Shown here in pieces: positions 14,835-23,563 of a DNA stretch of 26,607 bases (position 1 is its first letter; each line of letters begins with the position of its first letter). Location: contig CAZLMW010000113.1 of assembly GCA_964560875.1 (NCBI GenBank), positions 1 to 26,607 of the forward strand, written 5' to 3'. This stretch comes from CAZLMW01 sp964560875 (GTDB lineage Bacteria; Myxococcota_A; UBA9042). A model generated the notes under the pieces. That model was not told where the DNA came from and did no database searches. It was given only the letters and a program-made list of their open reading frames with translations. A program made the position numbers and the translations under genes.

Positions 14835-17800
14835 ATGAACATCATGTTTCGAAATCGCCGGTTGTGGCCGATGGCCGCGCGGCTCACCCAAGCCGTCCTT
14901 GCACTATCGCTCACGGCGCTCGCGGGTTGTTTGCCCGAAACGCTCGACAAGCCTGTTCACCTCGAAGACGACACTGCAACCGCAGACGTGGGGACGGACA
15001 CAGGCGGCAAGAAAACCGACGGCGGAACGCAAGCCGACACCGCCGATCCGGACACAGGCACCAAGGTCGATGGACCGTGCAAGGTGGACGGGGATTGCAG
15101 CCCGCAGCAATGTGGCTTCGTCTACTGTGACACCGGCGAAAAGAAGTGCAAGATCAAGCAGTTCAAGGAGGCTGGCAAGGCGTGCGACGACGGTGACCAG
15201 TGCAACGGCGGCGTGGACGAGTGCGACGGCAACGGCAAATGCGAAGGCACGATCAAAGACGTCAAGCTCGCGTGTGTCGCGGACGGCAACCCGTGCAAGC
15301 AGGCGAAATGCAGCGGTAAGAAGTGCGTCGTCACGTTCAAGACCAAGGGCTCCAACTGCGACGACGGCATCAAGTGCACCCAGGCATCGCAATGCGACGA
15401 AAAGGGCGAATGCACCGGCGGCGAATTCACGTGCGGTTGCCTTCCCAACCACTTCCTCTGGTTCGACAAGGCGAAAAAGAAGAAGAAGGACTCGCCCTAC
15501 TGGAAGATGCAGGACATGCCCGAGGACGTGACCAAAGTTACGTGCCCAGACTGGGAAAACGACGACGACAAGTGTCTCGGTGAGCGCTACTGCGACACGT
15601 CTGGAGACTTCTGGCTGTGCAAGACCAAGAGCTTCACCAACAAGTACAAAAACCCGTGTCCCAAGTCCGCCAACGAGTGCGTCAACAACAAGTGCGATCC
15701 CAAGACCGGCCAGTGCACCGTCACGTTCATCCCCGAAACCCAGGCGAAGAGCTGTGAGGACAACAACCCTTGCACGCTACCGGGCAACTCGCTGTGCAAT
15801 GGAAAGGGGGAATGCGCGTCCGATCCCCTGGCGAATCTGTGCGAGTGCACACCCTTCAACTACAAGGAAAAGTGCAAGCACCTGACGGGCAAAGACCTGT
15901 GCAAAGGCACGTATTGCGACACCACCGGGCCCGCCACGGCTTGGAAGTGCAAACTCAACAAAGCGACGACGGTGAAATGCTCAACCAACAAGGATGACGC
16001 GTGCGTCCATAACGTGTGCGACCCGGCGAAAGGTATCTGTGAGCTGGTCAGCAAGTCCAAGAAGGACGGCACGCAGCAGTGCGACGACGGACAGAGCTGC
16101 ACCGCCAACGACTTCTGCACCAAGGGCGTGTGTGTCGGAGAGACGAACATCTGCAAGTGCAGCAAGGACGCTGACTGCGCCAAACACGATGACGGCGATC
16201 GCTGCAACGGCACGATGTTCTGCGAAAAGAAGACCGGCGACTGCATCCTCAACAAGGCAACTGAGATCAAGTGCGCATCGTCGAAGAACACCCAGTGCGT
16301 CGAGAACTTCTGTTACCAGTCGACCGGCGAGTGCAAAATGACGCCCGCCGAGAACATCTTGACGACCAAGATCTTTCCCAACGAAGCGGCCGCGTCGAAA
16401 GGCCAGAAACCCTACTTCCTGCGCCGGGCCTTTCCGTATCGGGTGGTCGACTTCCTCAGCTGTGAAGACGGCGCCGCCTGCACCGTCAACGACAACTGCG
16501 CAAACGGAACCTGCAAGTCGGGCAACACGAATATCTGCGCCTGCGCGAAGGACTCGGACTGCGTCGATGACGGCGACTTCTGCAACGGCAAACCATACTG
16601 CGACAAGCTGAACGGCTCCTGCAAAATCAACCCGGCCAGCCTCAAGGTCTGCTCTACGCTCAACGATACGGTGTGCGCCAAGAGCGAATGCGAGAAGAAG
16701 ACGGGCAACTGCAAGCTCACCGCCGTCAAAGAGAAGGACACGCTGTGCTCCGACGGCGATCCGTGCACAAAGAGCGACACCTGCAAGAACGGCAAGTGCG
16801 TGGCAGGAACGAACACCTGCTCGTGCGCCAAGGACAGCGATTGCAAGGACAAGGGTTCGGGCGACGCATGCGAAGGGACTTTGTACTGCGACAAGGGCGG
16901 GGGGGCGGACTTCACCTGCCGCATCAACCCCGCGACCGTGGTCAAGTGCAAGACGGGCAATGACACGCAGTGCCTCAAGAACACGTGCAACAAGAAGAGC
17001 GGCACCTGCAGCCTGCAGCCGGCCAACGAGTTTGTGTTCTGCGACGATGGCGACCCGTGCACCGCGTCACCCGTTTGCGTCCAAGGCACGTGCTACAGCG
17101 AAACCAACCTGTGCGACTGCGCTACCAAAGCCGACTGCGCCAAATTCGAGGACGGCAAGAACCTCTGTTCGCCCAAGTACGACTGCATCTTCGACCAGGC
17201 CAGCAAGCTGAAGAAGTGTCTGCCGGTGACCAAGCCCAAGTGTCTCGGTTCCGCCGAACAGTGCTCCACGTTCGAGTGTGACCCCAAGACGGGCGAGTGC
17301 GCGACCAAGCCGCGATCTCCGTTCAACGACTGCGACGATGACAACCCCTGCACCGTCGGCGACAACTGCGACGGCAAGGGCTCATGCAGCTCCGGTGGCA
17401 ACATCTGCCAGTGCAAAACCGACGCGGACTGCGCCAAGTACGATGACAAGAACGCGTGCAACGGCACGGCGATTTGCGACAAGGCGAGCGGCACAAACAC
17501 CTGCATCGCCAAGCCAGGAAGCGTCGTCGTGTGCGCGTCGCAGCATCCCAAGGCGAGCTGCCTGATCAACGTTTGCGATCCCGCCGACGGCAAGTGCAAA
17601 GACACGACCAAGCCCGGCGCGTGCCCTGACGACGGCGATCCCTGCACGCTGCAACGATGCCAGACCGGAGACAAGACCGGCACCTGCGAAACCGTCGCCG
17701 CGCCAGACGGAACGCCCGCGGGTACAGCTATCTCGGGACATCCGCTCGTCTGCCGCAAGGGCAAGCCCGTCAAGGGACCCAAGGGCATGCGCTACGTGCC

Positions 17801-18677
17801 GCCAGGTGTGTTCATGATGGGTTGCAGCGACAATCCCGCACCCGGTCCGCTTCCCGGAGATGTCCAGGCAGCTGCCGCTGAAGGAACCGCGTGCAAGGGC
17901 TCGTCCAACGAAAAGCCCCAACACCAGGTGACCATGAGCGCGTTCTGGATCGATGAGCTCGAGGTCTCCGTCGAAGAGTTCCACGCGTGCGTCACGGCCG
18001 GGGCGTGCAAAGCACCCGACAAGAAGCTCGATAAGTGCATGTACAACCGGTGGCTGTTCCGCAAGGACGATCCGGGCTTGGACAAAGAGAGCAAGGAAGC
18101 GTCGTCGGCCGCTTCGATGACCTGCATCGACTACAAGTCCGCTCAAGCCTACTGCGCGTGGACCGCCAAGAAGGATGTCCTGCCCAACGCTGGCGGCGGC
18201 GATTTGCCAACGGAAGCTCAGTGGGAGTACGCGGCCCGAGGGTCGTGCGCCACAGTCGCGAGCAAGAACTGCGGCGCCGCGCTCCGGGTCTATCCATGGG
18301 GACTGCAGCCCCAGGTGCCCGATTGCGATTCGGCGTGGGTCAAGCGCGCTGTCCAAGGCCTGCCGTGCGCGAGCACCGAGACGCAGGCTGTCGGCGGCCG
18401 GATCAAGGACCGCAGCGTCTTCGGCCTCTACGACGTGGTCGGCAACGCCCGCGAGTGGGTCCGTGACGGATACGACGCGAAGTTCTACGCGAGCGCGAAC
18501 GCGACGAAGAAAAACCCCTTCAACGCTGCTGGCGCCGATGCGGTGTTGCGTGGCGGCGCGTTCAACAAGGCCGGAATCGAGGGTCGGTTGACCGCGCGCT
18601 ACAAGTTGGCCAAGTCCACCGGGGCGGCCGAGTGGGTCGGATTCCGGTGCGCACGGGTGCTGGTCACCACGCCCTGA
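14835..18677 (+). CDS. Large Cys-rich lipoprotein with C-terminal FGE/SUMF1-like domain
   Basis: A 1280-residue exported lipoprotein. The signal peptide ends in a lipobox, LTALAGC with Cys 32 as the lipidation site. An Asp/Thr/Gly linker follows (residues about 40-78). Residues about 80-975 are roughly nine Cys-rich units of the type CDDGDPCTxxDxCxxGxC, followed by CxCxxDxDC and CNGxxxCDKxxGxC, probably a chain of disulfide-bonded knots forming a stalk. Residues about 980-1280 form an FGE-sulfatase (formylglycine-generating enzyme superfamily, C-type-lectin-like) domain, with YVPPGVFMMGC, FWIDELEVSVEEFHACV, LPTEAQWEYAARG, FGLYDVVGNAREWVRDGY, VLRGGAF and GFRCARV. The two catalytic cysteines of true FGEs, expected after RGGAF, are absent (FNKAGIEGRLTARYK), so a binding role is more likely than sulfatase activation. 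It starts 14 nt after TPR protein B and is probably co-transcribed. The Shine-Dalgarno is poor. Confidence 0.88.
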   Translation: MNIMFRNRRLWPMAARLTQAVLALSLTALAGCLPETLDKPVHLEDDTATADVGTDTGGKKTDGGTQADTADPDTGTKVDGPCKVDGDCSPQQCGFVYCDTGEKKCKIKQFKEAGKACDDGDQCNGGVDECDGNGKCEGTIKDVKLACVADGNPCKQAKCSGKKCVVTFKTKGSNCDDGIKCTQASQCDEKGECTGGEFTCGCLPNHFLWFDKAKKKKKDSPYWKMQDMPEDVTKVTCPDWENDDDKCLGERYCDTSGDFWLCKTKSFTNKYKNPCPKSANECVNNKCDPKTGQCTVTFIPETQAKSCEDNNPCTLPGNSLCNGKGECASDPLANLCECTPFNYKEKCKHLTGKDLCKGTYCDTTGPATAWKCKLNKATTVKCSTNKDDACVHNVCDPAKGICELVSKSKKDGTQQCDDGQSCTANDFCTKGVCVGETNICKCSKDADCAKHDDGDRCNGTMFCEKKTGDCILNKATEIKCASSKNTQCVENFCYQSTGECKMTPAENILTTKIFPNEAAASKGQKPYFLRRAFPYRVVDFLSCEDGAACTVNDNCANGTCKSGNTNICACAKDSDCVDDGDFCNGKPYCDKLNGSCKINPASLKVCSTLNDTVCAKSECEKKTGNCKLTAVKEKDTLCSDGDPCTKSDTCKNGKCVAGTNTCSCAKDSDCKDKGSGDACEGTLYCDKGGGADFTCRINPATVVKCKTGNDTQCLKNTCNKKSGTCSLQPANEFVFCDDGDPCTASPVCVQGTCYSETNLCDCATKADCAKFEDGKNLCSPKYDCIFDQASKLKKCLPVTKPKCLGSAEQCSTFECDPKTGECATKPRSPFNDCDDDNPCTVGDNCDGKGSCSSGGNICQCKTDADCAKYDDKNACNGTAICDKASGTNTCIAKPGSVVVCASQHPKASCLINVCDPADGKCKDTTKPGACPDDGDPCTLQRCQTGDKTGTCETVAAPDGTPAGTAISGHPLVCRKGKPVKGPKGMRYVPPGVFMMGCSDNPAPGPLPGDVQAAAAEGTACKGSSNEKPQHQVTMSAFWIDELEVSVEEFHACVTAGACKAPDKKLDKCMYNRWLFRKDDPGLDKESKEASSAASMTCIDYKSAQAYCAWTAKKDVLPNAGGGDLPTEAQWEYAARGSCATVASKNCGAALRVYPWGLQPQVPDCDSAWVKRAVQGLPCASTETQAVGGRIKDRSVFGLYDVVGNAREWVRDGYDAKFYASANATKKNPFNAAGADAVLRGGAFNKAGIEGRLTARYKLAKSTGAAEWVGFRCARVLVTTP

Positions 18678-18715
18678 CGTCGCCGGGCGCACCACGCGAC
18701 GAGACTGGAGGGCAC

Positions 18716-20300
18716 ATGGCGGCCCCATCACACGTCCCAAGCGACTTGAAATTCTACGCGGCTCGCTTGCACACCGCGGCCCAGCGGGTTGTTCGATCCG
18801 CGCTCTTGTGCGCCGTCGCCGTCGTGGCCATCTGGGCGACACCTGCCACCGCTTTGGCCGATGGCTGCAGCGGCAAGGTCAACGGTTTGTGGTGCGTCGG
18901 CAGCGACCTCGCCATGTGCAGCGGCGGCAAGATCAGCTGGAAAGTCACGTGCGACACGGGCTGCAAGTCGATGCCAGCGGGCACGCCTGACCGGTGCAAC
19001 AACGGACATTGCACAGGCAAGCAGAACGGGCTTTGGTGCAAGGGCAACGACCTGGTGTTCTGCAAGACCGGCGGGATCACGTCGACCAAGAAGTGTTCGT
19101 CCGGCTGTCAGTCGATGCCGCCCGGGACGCCGGATAAGTGCAAGTCGGGCTGCTCGGGATTTTGCTGCGGCAAGGCGAGCGGGCTCTGGTGCGACGGCAA
19201 CAAGCTCGTGACGTGCAAGTCCGGTGCGGTGACGGGAAGCAAGACGTGTAGTCAGGGCTGTAAATCGATGCCCAGCGGTGTCAACGACGCCTGCAAGGCC
19301 GGCTGCTCGGGGTTTTGCTGCGGCAAACAAGACGGCGCGTGGTGCGACGGGAGCAAGCTCGTCCAGTGCAAGAAGAGCGCTGTCGCGTCGTCGAAAGGAT
19401 GCGCGCATGGTTGCCAGGGCATGCCCAGCGGGGTGCCGGATAAGTGCAAGAGCCCGCCGAACAAGGGCTTCTGCTCTGGCAAGAGCAACGGCTTGTGGTG
19501 CGAAGGCAACAACCTCGTGGCGTGCAAATCCGCGAAAGTCGTGTCGTCCAAGGCCTGCGTTCACGGGTGCAAGAGCAATCCGCCGGGCGTCGCCGACGCG
19601 TGCAAGTCCCCGTCCAACAGCGGCGGTGGTGGTGGATCGGGCGTGAGCGGCAAGCTCGTCATGTGCAATCCGTTCAAACCTGCGCGCAAGGTCACGTGTG
19701 CATTCGCCTGCTACGCCGGACACCTCGGCAGCGACTATGCGTGCCCAAACGGTACCCCCGTCTACAGTCCGATCGCTGGCAAGGTGACCTACGTCAAGAA
19801 CAGCGTCCCGGGACAGACCTGCAAGCCCGACTTTGGCAACTACATCAAGATAGGCACCGGCAGCTACGAGGTCTTCCTCGCCCACCTGAGAAAGGACATC
19901 AAGGTGTCCAAGCACCAGCCCGTCAAAGCCGGCCAGCACATCGGATACGCGTCCAATACCGGCTACACCATGACCCTCAAGGGCGGTAAATGGGTGTGCA
20001 AACAAGGAGGCGGCTACCACCTGCATCTCGAGACGCGAAAGTCCGGCAAGGCCTTCAATCCGTACAAGTCGTCCAACGTCAAATGGGAAAGCTGCGCCAA
20101 GGTCAACGCCGCGGGGACGTCGAGCTCGGGCGGCTCGGGCAGCAGCAGCGGTTCGGGTAGCGGCAGCGGTTCGGGTAGCAGCAGCGGTTCGGGTAGCGGT
20201 AGCAGCGGCTCGGGTAGTAGCGGCAGCGGTTCGGGTAGCAGCAGTGGTTCGGGTAGCAGCAGTGGTTCGGGTAGCAGCAGTGGTTCGGGTAGCAGCAGTG
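18716..20300 (+). CDS. Cys-rich M23 metallopeptidase, N-terminal part up to the gap
   Basis: This is the first 528 codons of a protein cut by a run of N; the rest is at 20401-21788. The start is ATG 18716, with GGAGGG just upstream (18707-18712), 38 nt after the lipoprotein gene. A signal peptide (ALLCAVAVVAIWATPATALA) precedes five repeats of about 45 residues, each with about six cysteines and the pattern C-x-G-K-x-x-G-L-W-C...L-x-x-C...C-x-x-G-C...C. Residues about 315-475 form an M23 (LytM/lysostaphin-type) peptidase domain: GHLGSDYACPNGTPV gives His 336 and Asp 340, and YHLHLET gives His 435 and His 437, so the zinc site looks complete. A Gly-Ser linker then runs into the gap. The expected activity is cleavage of peptide cross-bridges in peptidoglycan or of an exoprotein, outside the inner membrane. 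Confidence 0.88.
20119..20299 (+). repeat. Gly-Ser-coding tandem repeat with 18-bp units
   Basis: This stretch encodes a linker made only of Gly and Ser. Its last 72 bp (20228-20299) are four exact copies of the 18-bp unit ggttcgggtagcagcagt (Gly-Ser-Gly-Ser-Ser-Ser), directly abutting the N block. Upstream copies are degenerate. Such arrays change copy number by slippage and commonly break short-read assemblies. Confidence 0.92.
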
Positions 20301-20400
20301 NNNNNNNNNNNNNNNNNNNNNNNNNNNNNNNNNNNNNNNNNNNNNNNNNNNNNNNNNNNNNNNNNNNNNNNNNNNNNNNNNNNNNNNNNNNNNNNNNNNN
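20301..20400. other. Assembly gap (100 N)
   Basis: A block of exactly 100 N, the usual placeholder for a scaffold gap of unknown size. One leftover base before it and two after it mean that an intact reading frame needs a real gap length divisible by three; 100 is not. The gap hides the end of the Gly-Ser repeat and possibly more Cys-rich units. Confidence 0.98.
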
Positions 20401-21788
20401 GGCCCGTGAAGATCGACTGGTGCAACGGCAAGAAGAGCGGCCTGTGGTGTCGTGGCAAGGAGCTGGTGCGCTGCCTGTCCGGCCAGACCAAGTCGATCGC
20501 GGACTGCAAATATGGCTGCCAGGCCAACGCTCCGGGCGTGCCGGATACCTGCAAGCCGCCGACCGGATTCTGCTCAAACAAGGCCAATGGCAAATGGTGC
20601 GACGGCAACAAGCTGCTGACGTGCAAGGGCAAAGAGGTCACGGGCGAGGGCGTCTGCCCGTTCGGATGCCATCCACAGGCGGCGGGAGTGGACGACAAGT
20701 GCCAGGCGCCGCCAACCTGGTGCGACAACAAATCCGACGCCATTCATTGCGACAACAACGTCGCGGTGACCTGCAAAAACGGCAAAGAAGTCGCCAAGAA
20801 ACCGTGCACACAGGGATGCGGAGAGCTCGGTTCGGGCAAGGGCGCCGGCTGCTTGGCGCCGGTTCTTGACGCGTTCTGCGGCCCCAAGAGCGACGGGACC
20901 TGGTGTGGCGACGGCGGGATGCTGGTCTCGTGTGTGGCTGGCAAGAAGAAGAAGACAACGCTGTGCACAAACGGATGCGACGGCAAAGGGCCCGGTGGCG
21001 ACGACGAATGCAAGCCGCCCAAACCCGCCGATGACTGCAAGATCAAGGCCGACGGCATGTGGTGCATGGGACAGCTGCTTCGCGTGTGTGCGGCCGGCAA
21101 GACGGTGCTGGTCCAGGCGTGTCTCTTTGGATGTGTCGGCACATCGGGTGTCGCTGGCTGCAAGTCCGATCCGAAGCCCCAGCAGGACTTCTGCGAGGGC
21201 AAACCCAACGGCCTTTCGTGCAACAACAACGTCCTCACCACGTGCAGCAACGGCGTTACGTCGGCGGCGAAGCTCTGCACGCTCGGATGCATCGCGACCG
21301 GCGATTCAAAGCCCGACCTGTGCAAAGAGCCACCGTTCTGCCCCGGCAAACCCGATGGCACCTGGTGCAACGGCGATAAGGTCGTCACGTGCAAGGACAA
21401 CGCGCTGGTTACGTCGACCGTCTGCGCACACGGCTGCGTCCAAGACGGCTCGGCGGTGTGCAAGGACAACCCCGACGCCGGGGCGGTTGGTGACGCGAGT
21501 CCGGGTTCGTCCGACATCAGCGAGGGGCCCGACGCCAGCGGAACACTGTCCGACAGCGAGGAGCCGGTAGGACTCGACGGGCAGCAACCTGCGGACCTCG
21601 ACAGCTTCGACTTGAAGAAGCAGGCCGATCCCGACAGCGGCTGCGCTGCGTCTGCCACACCGGCTGTCCCCATTTGGATGTTGCTCTTGGCGGTTTTCGT
21701 GCTTCTTTATGGACGGCTGCGCGGGCCGAACCAAGCAAACGCTCACAACGGACCACGCGCGAAGCCGTCGGGTGGTCTGCTAGACTGA
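20401..21788 (+). CDS. Cys-rich M23 metallopeptidase, C-terminal part after the gap, with MYXO-CTERM-like anchor
   Basis: This continues the protein that begins at 18716, in a different frame only because the N block has an arbitrary length. About 461 residues carry seven more Cys-rich repeats of the same family (WCNGKKSGLWCRGKELVRC, FCSNKANGKWCDGNKLLTC and so on), giving at least twelve in all. After them comes an acidic Asp/Ser/Gly linker (DAGAVGDASPGSSDISEGP), then SGCAASATP, a hydrophobic stretch (VPIWMLLLAVFVLLYG) and a basic end beginning RLRG. Cys-containing motif, TM helix and Arg is the layout of the MYXO-CTERM sorting signal thought to be processed by myxosortase, so the protein is probably surface-anchored. 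The tail after Arg is longer than usual (about 20 residues), so a simple C-terminal TM anchor is the alternative. Translation in this frame begins with sequence cut by the gap, not at a true start. Confidence 0.85.
21781..21786 (+). promoter_or_regulatory. Possible -10 element of ccmE
   Basis: TAGACT overlaps the last codons of the M23 peptidase gene, 44 nt upstream of the ccmE ATG. The same hexamer occurs on the minus strand upstream of the glutamine synthetase gene. No convincing -35 was found. Confidence 0.25.
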
Positions 21789-21830
21789 GCGCCCACAACA
21801 CGGCCCTGCCGAACCGCCGGAGCTTCAGAA

Positions 21831-22355
21831 ATGGCCGAAACCGCCGTCGCGCAACCGCAAGTCGCGCCCCCCGTCGCGCGCAAGAAGAGCTTCGCGCCGC
21901 TGATCATCGCGGCCGTTATCGCCGTCCTCGGCTTCTTTGTGATCGGCACGAGCACGTCCGGTGGCGCCGGCAACTACAACTACACGCTCGCCCAATTGGT
22001 CGCTGATAAAGACGAGGTGAGCGGGCGCAACATCAAGGTCTCGGGAACGATCGCGACGGGCAGCGTACGTGGCGAACCGGCCAGCAAATCATTCCGGTTC
22101 GACCTGACCGATGGCGAAGGCAACAAGGTCTCCGTCGGCTACACCAAGCTGCTGCCCGACCCGTTTGAAGAGGGGCGCGAGGCGATCGTTCAGGGGCAGA
22201 TCGAAGACGGTGTGCTGCGCGCGACCAACCTGACCGTGAAGTGTCCGAGTCGCTATGAAGACTCCGAGAGCTTGACCCCCGAACAGCGCGAAGCGTTCAA
22301 GGAAGCCGACCCCAGCCAACACGAGAAGATGCTTGAAGCGTACCGCGGCAAGTAG
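21831..22355 (+). CDS. ccmE: Cytochrome c maturation protein CcmE, CxxxY type
   Basis: A 174-residue membrane-anchored periplasmic heme chaperone. The N-terminus is cytoplasmic, one TM helix follows (APLIIAAVIAVLGFFVIG, about residues 23-40), then an OB-fold domain with NIKVSGTIATGSVRG, FRFDLTDGEGNKVSVGYTK and AIVQGQIEDGVLRATNLTVK. In most bacteria the heme-binding residue is His in an HxxxY motif. Here the position reads C138-P-S-R-Y142, the CxxxY variant described from Desulfovibrio and archaea, where Cys binds heme covalently. A charged tail of about 30 residues follows. The start at ATG 21831 has GGAG 8 nt upstream. No other ccm genes lie in the window, so the rest of the pathway must be elsewhere. 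It converges on the small membrane gene 15 bp downstream. Confidence 0.9.
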   Translation: MAETAVAQPQVAPPVARKKSFAPLIIAAVIAVLGFFVIGTSTSGGAGNYNYTLAQLVADKDEVSGRNIKVSGTIATGSVRGEPASKSFRFDLTDGEGNKVSVGYTKLLPDPFEEGREAIVQGQIEDGVLRATNLTVKCPSRYEDSESLTPEQREAFKEADPSQHEKMLEAYRGK

Positions 22356-22370
22356 CGACCGATCTGCGGC

Positions 22371-22823
22371 CTATCGACCGTCGCTGCAGCTGCCGACATC
22401 GACAACCTGGATATCGTCGCGTTCGCGGTCGACCGGTACATGGCTGAGCGTCCACGTCGTTGCGTCGCCGCCGAGATTGAATCGACATTTGACCTCGAGT
22501 TGCGTCACACCGCTTGGGAGCTCGAGCGCGACGGCAGACGTTGCCAGTGGAGCCGAGCCGAGCCGGAAATCGATGGTATGCGTGAACGCGGCGACCGATG
22601 CGTCTTCTGTCGGAACGATAATGCGGAGCGCGGTTAGCCTCTCACGCCCACCATCAACGCCGGTGATCGGCGTCACGCGGGACAACAGAAACGACGCCTG
22701 CACCGTCTCCTGCCCCCCCGACGACTGCCACCACGCGGCTCCGAGTCCGGCACAAAGCGCGGCGATGGCGAGGAAGCGGCGCGTGTTGCCGGGTCTGAGC
22801 GCCGGATTGGGTGGACGGTTCAT
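22371..22823 (-). CDS. Small single-TM protein of unknown function, last gene of the ABC operon
   Basis: A 150-residue protein beginning at ATG 22823. Its ATG overlaps the TGA of the upstream ATPase gene (ATGA), which supports both the start and translational coupling. A Pro/Arg-rich N-terminus is followed by one TM or signal-anchor helix (FLAIAALCAGLGAAWW). The outer domain of about 110 residues is beta-rich (QASFLLSRVTPITG, LTALRIIVPTEDASVAAF, HTIDFRLGSAPLATSAVAL) with two cysteines that may form a disulfide (VKCRF, GSCSD). I recognise no family. Its place after two peptide-transporter ATPases suggests an accessory envelope protein, but that is inference. Confidence 0.72.
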   Translation of the reverse strand: MNRPPNPALRPGNTRRFLAIAALCAGLGAAWWQSSGGQETVQASFLLSRVTPITGVDGGRERLTALRIIVPTEDASVAAFTHTIDFRLGSAPLATSAVALELPSGVTQLEVKCRFNLGGDATTWTLSHVPVDRERDDIQVVDVGSCSDGR

Positions 22824-23563
22824 GAGCGCGCTTGCTCCCACCGGGCTCGAACCTGGCCGAGCCACTGTGCCGATGATGTGGTCTCGGTGACGCGCCCGGC
22901 GTCCATATGCATGACGCGCGCTCCCAGGTGATGGGCGAGTTTTGCGTCATGGGTGACAACCACAAGGCCCAGGCCGTGTTTTTCGACGAGCGAACGCAGC
23001 AACAACGCCACATGCATACCTGTCACGACGTCGAGCGCGGAGGTCGGTTCATCCGCCAGCAAGACGCGTGGCTCGCCGATGAGAGCGCGTGCGATCGCGA
23101 TTCGTTGCAGCTGCCCACCGGACAACTCGTGGGGAAAACGCGACAAGAGCTCGGGCCCAAGTTCGACCTCTGCCAGCGCTTGGACGACCCGTGACTCGAT
23201 TTCCGCCCCGCTTGCAAGTCGGTGGATACGCAGGGGTTCGGCGACAAGACGACCGATTCGCATGCGCGGTGGCAGCGATGAGCCAGGGTCCTGCATGACC
23301 GGCTGTACGGTTCGCCGGTAGCGCTGCTCGGCCGTCGCATCGAGGGTAGAAAGCGGCTCACCGTCGAGTAGGACCGTGCCCGAATCGGGCCTCTCCAGCC
23401 CCAGCAGACACTTCAATAGCGTCGACTTCCCGGCCCCCGAGCGGCCCGCCACTACGACGATTTCACCCGCGCCGACCTCCAGCGACACATCATCGAGCGC
23501 CACGACCGACCGATGGCCGTCCTGGTAGCGCTTGCACAGCGTCTGTGCAGCAAGGATCGCCAT
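22820..23563 (-). CDS. ABC transporter ATP-binding protein, OppF/DppF type
   Basis: A 247-residue cytoplasmic ATPase of the oligopeptide/dipeptide importer class. Walker A is GRSGAGKST, the Q-loop is in MQDPGSSLPPR, the signature is LSGGQLQRIAIARAL, Walker B is VLLADEPTSALD and the switch His is in VVVTHD. AEPLRIHRL after the Q-loop is typical of the OppF/DppF subunit. ATG 23563 overlaps the TGA of the preceding ATPase gene (TGATG); an adjacent GTG at 23566 would add one residue. The usual C-terminal extension of OppF is nearly absent. All ATP-site residues are present, so it should be active. The matching permeases and binding protein are not in the window. Confidence 0.9.
   Translation of the reverse strand: MAILAAQTLCKRYQDGHRSVVALDDVSLEVGAGEIVVVAGRSGAGKSTLLKCLLGLERPDSGTVLLDGEPLSTLDATAEQRYRRTVQPVMQDPGSSLPPRMRIGRLVAEPLRIHRLASGAEIESRVVQALAEVELGPELLSRFPHELSGGQLQRIAIARALIGEPRVLLADEPTSALDVVTGMHVALLLRSLVEKHGLGLVVVTHDAKLAHHLGARVMHMDAGRVTETTSSAQWLGQVRARWEQARS

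Noticed and set aside
14835..18677. Active formylglycine-generating enzyme
   Set aside because: The fold motifs are present but the catalytic cysteine pair is missing at its expected place, so only the superfamily is claimed.
17382..18842. Minus-strand open frame of about 486 codons
   Set aside because: Antisense to the FGE-like domain, which has clear motifs on the plus strand.
20119..20299. Possible CRISPR-like direct repeats
   Set aside because: The 18-bp units are contiguous without spacers and in frame as Gly-Ser codons, so this is a coding tandem repeat.
18728..20743. Minus-strand open frame of about 671 codons across the N block
   Set aside because: It reads the Cys-rich repeats and Gly-Ser repeat backwards as Ala/Thr/Arg low complexity and runs through N; the plus strand has signal peptide, M23 motifs and ribosome site.
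22333..22890. Plus-strand open frame of about 185 codons after ccmE
   Set aside because: It overlaps the minus-strand small membrane gene, which has an ATGA overlap with the ATPase gene and a clear TM helix.
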